From Nematopogon swammerdamellus (Eukaryota > Arthropoda > Insecta > Lepidoptera > Adelidae): DNA of 64,000 bases. Location of the stretch: the NCBI GenBank assembly GCA_946902875.1, contig OX336345.1, positions 13,609,395 to 13,673,394 on the forward strand. Direction: 5' to 3'. Every line of letters begins with the position of its first letter. Position 1 is the stretch's first letter. The notes below the pieces were generated by a model. It had not been told where the DNA came from, made no database searches, and saw nothing but the letters and a program-made list of their open reading frames with translations. The position numbers and the translations under genes were made by a program. Positions 24,801-36,800 of this stretch are shown here, one piece after another.

Positions 24801-27800
24801 AGGGAGGTGCGGTGCGGCCGACGCGCGGCGTGTCGCGTGCGAACGAAGGTCGCTCCGAGTACTCTGACTGTTTTGCGGCTCGGCTTCATCGGCGGCGGCG
24901 ACGTATGCGGACGTTCGCAACGCTGCTGCTGGCAACCGGCCAGCATCCAGCCGAGACAGACGCGGCGGCGCGGCGCGGCGGGCGCTAGCTAGCCCCGAAA
25001 TTGAAGGGGATTCGCGGAGCCACTGCGGTCTTTACTACCGCTCCTTGAAATAAGCTCTCTGTAAGATCCTGTGATCCTGGGACATCTTCCTCGACAAATT
25101 GTCGGATGTTTCCTGGATACGACGGAGACGTTTAGACTTCTTGAAATGGTTTAATCCGAGCTAATATTAAGTATTTTTTTCTGTCGGGTCAACGTTATTC
25201 CAGTTTCAATCGCTATTAGGTATTGGCTATGTCAGGTATTGGCAGTTATTAGTATTCCATAAACACACTAGCCCGAATGATTTGCTTCCGAAATTATTGC
25301 GTTCCTTCCTCCAAATGTAGGCGCCTCGTCAAATTGATCATTCGTTTTGGTTTCGGATATAGGTACTGAAATTTAGCTTCGAACCTTCAACCAACCTTGA
25401 TAGTGTATATTTGCATTGTTATTAGGGCAAAAAATCGATTTCGCTACAGCGGAAATACTCTTTTGTCAATGATGTCATTTAGTTCGGTACACATCTAAAT
25501 ACCAGTTCTTGTACGACAGTTAATACGTTCTGCCCAGTGATCCTTCCCCCTCTTATTGCTCATGCATGATGCCTCGTGATTGCTACGAGAGTTTTTGCGA
25601 GCTTCCCGACATTTAGATACGGTTGGACTGGGGCTCAAGTGAAGTTGATGGTTCGTTCTAAGGTAACCTAACTTTTTGGTAACTTCTAACCAGCCCCTAA
25701 TCTTTTCCGTAGGTCGTTTACCGGCTGAACAAATTCTAGTGTTTGCGTTCCCTGAATCGCTCGCCAGTATTGACGTAAAGGATAATTCACATATAGCTCA
25801 GTCAGTGGGATAATTATACAAAGGCGGTAGTATTGGCCTCTTCCCAGGTCGTGTACCCGCATTCTGAACAAAGAGAGCGGCCGGCATTCGGTGTCGAAGT
25901 AGGCACCGCGCAAACACGATGAGTAATCAACGCGCGTGTGTCGTCTTGTTTACTGAAATCAACGCGGGATTATTGAAAGCGTTGTACGTATACGCTGATG
26001 AATATGTGGAAACATACCTACTCGGATTGCTTGAATTAAGATAATTTCAGTTTATTGTTTCGTTGAAACGCGCCCAGTCATTTCAGACTTAGGAAACTGC
26101 CAGTCGCCGCGCCGCCGCAACGATGTCTTGCGCTTTGCGAATTGTATCGCGTATTGTATTTAGTTTCTTTACGTACCTAGGTACGAAATTCGAAACTCGC
26201 TAGTCCCGGCCTCGATTAATACCCCCCTCTACTGCCGATGGGCCCGGATATGTTCGGTGAAGCCATCGCAAGCTTAGATCCACACCTTCCTTCCTTCCTT
26301 GAATTATGCACTCAGGTAAAGCCTCTAAATTGTAACACTTTGTAAATATTCATGATTGGGCTATTTAAAGGGGAGACGCAGGGACAGAAGATTAAACATT
26401 TCATGGCGCTCTAATGTCATCTCCTGCAGATCGGCGTTGTCATTCATACGGCTCGATTTGATCTAAGTAACAAGCACTGTGGAGAGCCTTTCCAATGACA
26501 TCGCTCTCGTTGATTAGGATGTGGTTAAGGAATGCCTTCAATATCCGACACCAGTGGCCAGGCCCGTCTCTGGAGTAATAGGTGCCCGGGGCAAACACAA
26601 GCCGCCCCCCGCTCGCTGCTGCCGCTCGTGGCGCGCGTGGCGCCGCTGGAGGCTCCCCGCGCAATTCAATTTCTTATTGAAGTAGCCCAAAATCCTACTA
26701 ATATTTGTCGGAGTCGCCCAAATTGAGACCAGACCGCGCAATATACTTATGGCCAATACTGAAGAACGCACACTTGCGCTGCGTGATCCTGTGTCTTTTT
26801 TGCGTCGTGTAATTTTAGAGAAAGCTTAGGCGACGGAAATGGCGAAAAACCTGTGTGGCCTAACAATCGGGGCGCCTACGGCGCCCCTCTAACGCAGGGC
26901 TCCCGGGGCGCCCGGGGCGCCCGCCTCGCCCGCCCCGCCCTCGAGACGGCCCTGCCAGTGGCAACTGTGTCTATATATGTAGTAACTGCAAGCTAGTAAC
27001 AAACAATAATATTTCACAATCAGGAGGCAGGCAATACAGTGATGGTTGAGCTTACTATGATACCTACTAGTAGTGTAATTACCTGTTTGTATGCGACACC
27101 TTTTCCCAACAACATAAGCAGCAAGTGTTGAATGTGTAAATGTGGTTTGTACTACAGGTATCGGGTTCGGCATGATCTACCTGCCGTCGGTGGTGGCCGT
27201 GGGGTACTACTTCGAGACGCGCCGCTCGCTCGCGACCGGCATCGCGGTGTGCGGCTCCGGCGTGGGCACGTTCTCGATAGCGCCGCTCGCGGCCCTGCTG
27301 CTGCAGCAGTTCGGCAGCTGGCAGAACGCGAACCTCGTCCTCGCCGGACTCATTCTCAATTGCGCCATCTTCGGCGCGCTCATGAGGCCGCTCGTCTACC
27401 CCAAGGTATACTTTTGTTTTTGCTTAATAGGAAATAGCTGTGCCTGCGGCTCCGCCCGCTCTCATATTTGACTTTTCTGCTAACCTCATAAGCCATTTAA
27501 CGTGATGAAATGTATCCTATAATTGATGGGAAGAACAAAGCTATCTGTAGAAGCAAACTGTGTTAAAATCGGTTCAGTGGTTCTCGAGTTATAAGCGGAT
27601 AGACAGACATACATACAGACAGAAAGCAGACGTTGGATTTTATTATAGGTAAGTACTAGTCGTGCGGCGTGCCCGCGCGCTGTAAAGTCGGCGAAAACTC
27701 TATATAAATTGGCTGTGTAGTTTTCGCTTGAAAGTTAACCGACTTGGCACATTTTTTTCCGACTGCGTTCACTTTCGACCCACTGCTCAGCTCATAGGAA

Positions 27801-30800
27801 TAATGGCATGATAGGAATAATAGCTTATAACCTGGCGGAGATATCTCGCATCACATAGGCAAAAGCAGCAAGACAATAGGTTGAGCCGTTCTTGAGTTAT
27901 AAGCGAACATACATACACACAGACGGCAGACGTTGCATCTTATAATATGTAGGGACGCGATATGTTGCACCATTAGCCGCCTATGATCAGGTGGAACGGC
28001 GCCACCTGATCGTCGGTGACTAACCGTGCCGGCCCGCGTACGCCCGGCGGGCAATCCTCGTTAATTGTTTCGTGTCATTGTTCCAACTCAGATATTAACC
28101 GAGACTTGGAACCGGAGACTTTACTCTTTAATGTGCTGTCTGTAGCTACGTGTCAATAAATAATATGTTGATGTTGTGCAGACTGGTGGCAAGCCGCTGC
28201 TGCTGCGCATGGCCGAGGAGAAGCGGATGCAGATGGAGCGGGGCTCCATCGGCGGCTCCTACTTCGTGGTGCAGCTCCCCGATGGCACCATGGAGAAGAG
28301 GCTCAAGGTAAACCTCGCTCGCACCGACGACGATACTCTACAGACAAATAGCATGTTCCATCGCCTGTCCCATTCCGACACAATGAGAAAACTGATTTCC
28401 ACAGAACAAGTTGGGTCCCTCTCAGTGCAAACAGTCGAAATGCGCGGATACGGTTTCCGCACCAAAAATAGAAAAATAAAAATTTTGAAAAAACTCGTTT
28501 CTTGTATGCCCCTTAATTTTTTACTTTTTAGATTTTTTTATTATTTGTTGTTATATCTGCCATAAAAACATATTCTGTGAAAATTTCAACCGGCTAGCTA
28601 TTACGGTTTCAATGATACATCAGTAGGACAGACATACAGACAGACAGACGGCATAGGCTTAGTAATAACTTTGAATATAGCTTTAAGTCGCCTTTGTAGC
28701 CATTTTAAATTTTCTGCACCAGTATTTAAGTGTGACATAGTCACACAAATGTGACGTCTGCAATTAATTCTAACAATTGTTCACTGCTTTGTATTCACTT
28801 ACCTTCAATTCTGGCAAACATATATCATTATTCAGCTGCAAGTGCTGTAGTGGGACAAGTTAGGTAGGTATGACCAAAAAAGCAAAGAAATAAACTATAA
28901 CAATTTTTGGTATAAATTGAGTGAATTAACCGAGGATAATAAAGCTTACAGATGATCTGCTTGCAGATTGGATTTTGAATAATGTTTGCGCGGGGTTTAG
29001 CTCTAATTGAATGTGACGTTATCTTAAAAGGGCTGTTATTTTTGACAACAATCTGAAAATAAAAATATAGTTCTTCTTCTTCTTTTTTTAAATAGTGGCA
29101 ACCAAACGAATAGGAAATTCGTTTATTACTGCCAGTATCCAGTGACGGAGTTGCACGGTATATATTTGTGATTACTTTTTATAATATAAAAATATAGTTA
29201 ATGTTACTATGAATCAGGTGACGTAACTCAATATTACTAGGTTTTATTAAGAAATGAAGAATTCGTTTTTGTTTTTCTTTTAATTTCTCTATTTATCTGA
29301 GTTAATGTTGATTAATTATGTGATATAATAATGTATTTTCACTTATTATACAAAGTCAATGCTTATACTGTGGCTCTTTCAAGACTGACGCCACCGGAGA
29401 ATTGAGCCTCAATCTTGCGAGTACACCCCTCGCCCCTTAAAAAAAGGACAAGGCGTGAGATAACGAATAATATGCATTTATGTTTATAAGAAAAATATTA
29501 AGACAGCATAGCAGTTATAGGGTATCAAATTTGTCGAATGAAAGTGTTTTCAATTGTCAATTTATATGGTTGCTAACAATTTGGTGTAACAGAATTTGTT
29601 ATAATTAAAGAAAAGAAATGTATGAGGGATAGCCCGTTCTTCACGGGATAAACCTCATGCACCTCTCTATTCATTGTGTTATTTTATTCTTGTATAATAT
29701 TTTGTAAAGTAATAAAGAGTTTATGCATCTATCTCTAGTAATGGTTTCTTCGAAGATTTGTGTAATTTTAAATTTTCGCACGCAGGCTCCGCTGAACATC
29801 GACCCGGGCGTGCACTCGTCGCTGAACCTGGAGGCGCTGGCGCACGTGCCGTCGCTGGCGAGCGTGGGCGCGCAGCCGGGCGGCATGCCCACCGTGCCCA
29901 CCCTGCCCACCATCACCGAGGCGCGCGTCGTCGACAGCGAGTCCGCCTCCAGCGAAAGCCAGCAGGACGACTCCGCCAAGAAGAAAGTCAGTCTCATCAT
30001 CTCTATATTATGTATACACTAGCTGTGCCCGCGGCTCCGCCCGCTCTCATATTTCACTTCACTGCTAACCTCATAAGCTATTTAGCCTATAGTTGATGGG
30101 AAGAATCAAGCTATCCGTAGATTTTTTTTTTATTAAAATCGGTTCAGTGGTTCTCGAGTTATAAGCGGACAGACAGACATACACTCAGACACTCAGACAG
30201 AAAGCAGACGTTGGATTTTATTATAGGTAAGGAAGGATGTGTACAACACAAAGGACATCATGCGGATTTGAACTGCTCAAGCCGTGGTTGCAGTCAGAAG
30301 CAAAACATATGATAATTGATGTGCTTAAATATGTAGCTCAATAATATAATATAATATGTATGTAAGTAAGTCCCAGTTCATGGCAGTCACGATAAATTAA
30401 CAATTTCGGGGTATTTATTCAATATGTTTGTTAAATGAATCTTTAGGTTTATTTCTTGGCGTTCCCCCATATCTGATGCCGGCACTTCACTTGGCTTAGC
30501 GTATTCGTGTTTGTTGCAAACATTTAGTTTTATCTCGCTCTAAACAAGCCATTAAACGGAGACGAAACGGAAATTTTTGCCAAATACACGAATACGCTAA
30601 GCCAAGTGAAGTGCCGGCATAACAGAAATAAACTTCATGTCAGTGTAGTTATGGCCTAAGTACAATCCAAGGCATGTTCATTCGTGGCCACGCTGGATCG
30701 ATAAATGGATGGGCCATGGCGTAATACAAATTCTCCCAATGCCATTTATGTTGGTACTAAAGTCGGGCTTAATGCTATAAGGCATTTTATTTTAACTGAC

Positions 30801-33800
30801 CTTTGGGATGTGGGAGGGGTGGCATGTGTTTAGGCGAACACAAGAGATGCGAGAAAAGTAAAAAATTGTCTTAAAGTGCAAAAATAAACTACGTGTACCT
30901 ATACTTAGCGGCGGGTGGCCGAGTGCTTTGGGCATCGGCTTCTCATGCGAGAGGTCCTCGGTTCGAATCCGGTCGGCGTGTACCAATGAGTTTTTTCTGA
31001 CGAAAAAATTTATGTGCATACCTACACCTGCTGCTTCATCGTTCGGAACCGGTGTAAAACTGTAGGTCCCTTCCCTTGCCCCTTACTAGGTGGTAGGCTC
31101 AAATTGTAGCCGACTGGGTTGGTACCACCGCACTGGATGTAAGATGGCCGCATAGCAGCCTCGGTTGTGTTCTCCTCTAGTCCAGTATAGCCAGCAATCC
31201 AGGAAAGTCTCCGGTATGGCAGGAGGTGGTGGTGAATTCTCGGAAGTGATATTGGCTGGTCGGAGCATACGCTTTGGCCCCTCCGACTCAGCCACCCATA
31301 CCGGATTACATAAAAAAAAAAAAAAAAAAATTACTTATATGAATGTTAATGAAGGTAAGTATATAAGTAAAGGTTGTAATGTTGTCGGCACAGGGAGCGA
31401 ACGGCGCGGCACTGGGCGCGGACATCGCAGACAAGAACATGACCCGCAACGTGTCGTCGCCGGCGTTCACCACGCACGTCCAGGGCTTGCCGAAGAACGG
31501 CTCGGTGCCGTTCTTCGACCGTCAGCGCAAGCAGAGCACTGGCGAAAGGTATTCCGCCATCATTGTTACTTGTGTTTTTTTAAAGGTCAAAGTTTTTTAA
31601 GGTTGCGTACCTCAAAAGATGAAAAATCGGAACCCTTATAGAATCACTCTTGTGTCTGGCTGTCCGTCTGTCACAGTCTACTTTCTCTGGTCGAAAAAAG
31701 TTTAAATTTGGTACGTATATAGAGTTTGATGACCCAGTGACGGATGTGTAGCGTAAGTGAGCGAATTTAGATTTTGAGGGTCAATACTGGGGAATCAAAT
31801 TAGAAAGTAAACATATTTTTTTTCAATTGTATCATGTGACACTTTTTTTATAATTTTAAAAAGCATGATATTAAAGAAAATATGCATAAATTCAGCATTC
31901 TTAACTCCGAAATTTGTGAGTAACATTTTGAAGGAAAAAAAATAGGTAACATTAGAGCCACAGGAAAACCTACACGAAAATCCTGAGTCTTAGGCCGTTT
32001 TTAGTGTTGCGCTGGTGGCCGCCGGTCGCACGCGCGCGTGTTGCCAAACTTCAATTTTGTAGGTACATTTTAGAGTGACGCGTGTACCAGCGCGCTGGTA
32101 AGCGCACGCGGCGCGTAGCAAGATCGCACGCGCGAGCCCTCGCGCCTCGCCGGCGCCGGCGCGCGCGAGCGCTACACAAGCCAATGCGTGCTTTTACTGT
32201 TGCGCTGGTGGCACGCGTCGCGGGTACATACGATGAACATCGATACAGAAAGAGTAATAATTGAGGTGCAGTCCAGACCCTTGCTGTGGGATGTAGCTAA
32301 TGAGTTATACAAGAACTGAGTAATCTGGTTGCCACTAAAGGCTGTACGTGAATTCTTCTTCTTTCACGTCGTCGCTTTAATAATAAGTAGTACAGGAGAA
32401 TCGTTAGCAATTTATTTCGCCTCATTGTACCAACGCGATTGCGTCACACGTCAGCCTCACACACGCCTCACACTAAAAACAACCAGCGACCGGCGCGGCG
32501 CCAGGTCGCTGGCACACGCGCGATGACCAGCGGCCTTAAAGTTCTCACGGAAAACAGAATGGCACGGAACCCTCTCCACGCGAGTTCGACTCACACTTGA
32601 TGGTTTTTTTTCCAGTTGGCAAATTCAAGAGGAGAGTTGTCATTGTATTTAGCGTCAATGTTTTTTATGTACATATTTATGTATACATAGCATCTTAAAC
32701 TATTTCAACTATTGTCGTGTGCTGTATGACTAGGTCCACAACAGTCCGTTTATGTATGGGATATAATTTAACTGTTTTTAGGGTTCCGTATCTGTAGTAT
32801 TTAGTTACCTTAAAACTGTGACCGCACTAGGCAGAACTCGACTGGAGAATTGCTTGTCGCAGTGCAGTTTGCTTCATACAATTTCATACAAAGAATATTT
32901 GTGCTGCGCCGCTCCGCTGCAGGGCAGTGCTGTGCGTGCCCACCCTTACAGTTCTGACATAAAATATGTAAATAATTTCAGATTCAAACCGTCCCTAGCA
33001 GCCATCAAATCGACATCTAAGGCTTCCATCGGCAGTCACTACAGGAGCAACGCGATGGATGTATGTGCCATTTATTTTTTTCTGTATGTATAAATAGCCT
33101 AGCTCACTTCTTCGTAGATTTTCTTTGAAAACTCACTCAACATCTCGTTAAACACATTCAAAGGAAGGTGCATGATCAACATTTTTGTACACAATTCATT
33201 CTCGCTTCTTCGATCAAAACATTAAAAAAACACTGCGAAGATTCTTGCCAGTTCTTCTTTGTAGGTGTGATCAAAGCGGACTTTGAATAAATTGTTTGAT
33301 AAGTTCAAAATAGATAGTTTAATTAAAGTGTGCTATATGAATCTTAAATAAATAAATACCTGGGCGACCGAGCTTCGCTCGCCGTCTACACCTATCTAGA
33401 TAGACTTGAAAAAAATAACATTATATAAATACAAAATTTCATTCAAATTGTTAGAGCCGTTTCCGAGAAACCAACTACATATATATACATACATACATAA
33501 CTCACGCTTTTGTATCCCGACAATCAGGGTAAGCAGAGTAATCGGTGTTGTGCTATAAGTTCATACATACATACACATACATAAAGTCACGCCTGCCTGC
33601 CTCCCAGTGGGGCAGGCAAAGACAATAGACCCAACCCACGCAAACAACCCAACCTCCAAGCGCCACGATCCTGACACACTCTTGCCGCCTCTTCCACTCT
33701 CATAATGTTCTTCATACATGCTCGTCGGTTATAACTATATATATAGGTAAATATATACAAGTTTAGCTCACTTAAAGTAGGTAATAAAGTAGGTAATATG

Positions 33801-36800
33801 ATAATAGGATAAATAATCTAGATGCACATACATTACTTGCTCAATCAAAGTTTTCATACTACCTTTATCATTGCAGAATAATGCAAAGAGCCGGTGTCAA
33901 TATGTCAAGAGTGCAAGTGAAGTGATGTTTACTACATGACAAGTGGAGTGTAAATATAATATTTGTTATCGATTCATATATATCTCACAGCACACAGAGT
34001 ACATTGTCTACTGAGCAGTGCAAATGTTTATATAGTAAACTATCTCAGTATGTTGTGTGTACATATGTACTGTATCTCTTTCCTTTCATTGTTAGTTAAT
34101 CTTAACTAATTATGAACTTAACTTAACTTGTTACTATTGAATGAATCGAAATAAATAAATTGATAACAAGTTACTACATTTTCCCAATGAAGGCTTTGAC
34201 GTGCTTAACCTGTAGAAAGAGGGTATTTAATTTAAATGTTTTAATGTAAACCAACATGGGTGGCTGTGCCGAGAGACCATTGGTGTAGTCGACAGAGCTA
34301 AAATCACCCCTCCTCGCGAAACCACGCTCAGTTAGGTGCCATGCCAGCAGATTGCGGACTGTTTCTAGGCTGTCTAATAAATGACAATGACATATCTGTG
34401 TGAATTTTTGTTTTGTTTTAGGGTTTAAATAATTTTATACTTAGATATAGTTATGCAGAATCATGAAAACAGATTGGATTTTGGAAAGTCTCATCCAGAC
34501 ATTTTCAAAATAATCAATAGTTTAAATTTCCCGACAGTGACCTTGAACCTAAGTGTCTGCCAAATATCGCCGGAAGCATCAATTTGGCATCGACCCAGTG
34601 GATGCTCTGTGTCTACTTGCCTGTAGCTTGTATTGTAGGACACAACCATTGATTTTATAGGGGGAGTCAGATGTACCGTCAGCGATGTTTTAAAGGTAAC
34701 ATGAAAATAGTCTTCAATTATGTCCTAAGATGGCGCCAGGAGTATCGAATTTGAATTAAATAATTATTATATTTTTAAATCTGCTAATTATAGAACGATG
34801 CTAAGTGGGAACAGCATAGTTAAATTTAAAGATTATTTTATATTAAGTAGAAATTTCAAAATAGTGTATTTTAAGGTTTTCATAATTTTTCCAATAAATA
34901 TTTTCATGTTTTGTCAGTCAGTGAGCTTGGCGGATAAAATGTATAATTTCGCCGCTTCTGCATCATAGATGTCAGACCAAAGTTAAGTTGTCCTATTTGT
35001 CTATAGATGGCATGCCTATTTCTTATTATATTTTTAGTTGCCAAATACCCACCAACCAAACCTGCGTGCAATTCAAATACGCGCGTGCGGTTAGGATAAA
35101 GTGGAGATACCTTCTTTAAAATTATATTTTTTTACCTCACCACCTTTGAAAACGGAAACAAACACGATGGATTCCCAAAAGAATTATTTTATAATAATAT
35201 ATTTTTATTGTTTTAATATATTAGATGGAAATTTGAAAAGCTAGAATAAATTCAACAAAATACCAGAACCCCTAAACATTATTTTTATTTATAGATTTCT
35301 TTTTGTGTTTTCTTTGTTTTTGACGTGAATTTGATGAAACGTCTTTAGCCTGCTGCCGAATGTATTTTACAAAAAGTTGCGTCACGAAAATGATTTGGTT
35401 TCATAAGGGGCACTATCACTTGAGGCACTGCCATAGGCCCCGCTTAGTGTTCCTTATGAAACCAAATCACGAAAATTATGTACTTTTGGCGACTTAGATC
35501 TCAAAAACTATAACAGTTATAGGAAGGTGAGGCATATCGTCCTAAAGCTAGTTCTTCCGACTTGCTAGGACGACATACCCGAGAGTCGCATATCAAGCCC
35601 TTCTATATATGGCACTTAGAAAAAAGGCTTCGAAAATCAATAAATGCTTATAACTCCTGAACTACTGGTCAGATCGACTTGCAATTTGTTTCTTTTCGTA
35701 GAAAAAAATTGCTATTTTTGAAATAGTTGTTTTTTTTCAAAATCGGTTCAGCCGTTTCAGAATAAAAAAGGAAAAAGGAAAGAGGGCATATCTCGGAAAC
35801 TACTGATCCACGACTACTCATCCGCTGCAGGAAATGATAGGCCTCGATAGGATTTATTTTTTAAGGGAAGCACTGACGTGCCACCAAGTTCACCCGGTGT
35901 TATGGGCTGACATCATGGATGTTGTAGGTGATGTAGCCAACCGTGTCAGTTTCAATAAAAAAAAAATCAGTCGAATTCTCAGCTTCGAAATTTTGGACGA
36001 TCACAATACTTCCTTTCTCCTTACAGTCGCTCGAAAGTAAAAAGCCACCTCCATAGTTTTTAACCGTTGCGGCAATTTATCGATCGACGCGCGACGTTCG
36101 CTTGTTTTGGAACACGCAAATGTTTGCGTGGAGCGTGCAGGCAAGCGATACGGGTTACTGCGCGTGGAAAAAGGATGACACAATATCGCTGCGATCTCTT
36201 GAGACGGTCGGTTCTGTATTCACGCGATACGCACACTACCATAATCGCGGTGTCTCGTTTTAGTAATAGTTGAAGTATGAAGTACGGAGTCCAGGCACCG
36301 AATTAAAAAAAGTTGAGTCCAGATTTTTTCCATCTATGATGCTGCTGGTGGTGTTATACCAAAGAGATTAAAAAGGGTGGGTTTAATGTCTTTGTGTTAT
36401 ACCAAAGAGATTAAAAGAGGGTGGGTTTAATGTATTTGTGTTATACTTTACAGAATATATAAGTCAAAGACATTAAACAAGTCAATGATATTTTATATAA
36501 AATTGTAGATTTTACCGACGACGACGAATAAAATAAAAAAATAGTAAATCTGATTTAAATGCAAAATTGATAATAAACCATCGCTTCTCTTATATTCTCT
36601 ATCTTTTTCTCCCTTCCTTCCTCGCCCATCTCTCACTCACCTCTCTCCCTGTCTTCTCTCCTCGATCCCGCCTTCCTCCCCTCCTTCCCCTCACCCTTCA
36701 CGGACCCCTCTTTGCCACCTTCCCTTTCGCCCATTCCCTCCCTCTCTCCCTACTTCCCTTCCTCCCCTCATGCCGCCCCTCCTTCCCATCACCCTCGCAT

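Larger units (their letters stand above)
12828..27157 (+). other. Transporter intron 2 (14.3 kb) with satellite arrays
   Basis: The largest intron. It holds a foldback at 14337, a tRNA-like remnant at 14530, three GC-rich islands (14870, 21160, 24780), the inverted satellite arrays (15594-20786), the hAT composite (17377-19278), SINE-B pieces (21600-21950) and a hAT MITE (26559-26954). The stretches 12830-14330 and 22000-26550 hold no feature I can support beyond these. Confidence 0.8.

Noticed and set aside
30908..30985. Possible functional tRNA gene (perfect B-box)
   Set aside because: The same sequence heads several ~400-bp copies with poly-A tails, so it is a SINE head; the cloverleaf is not kept.
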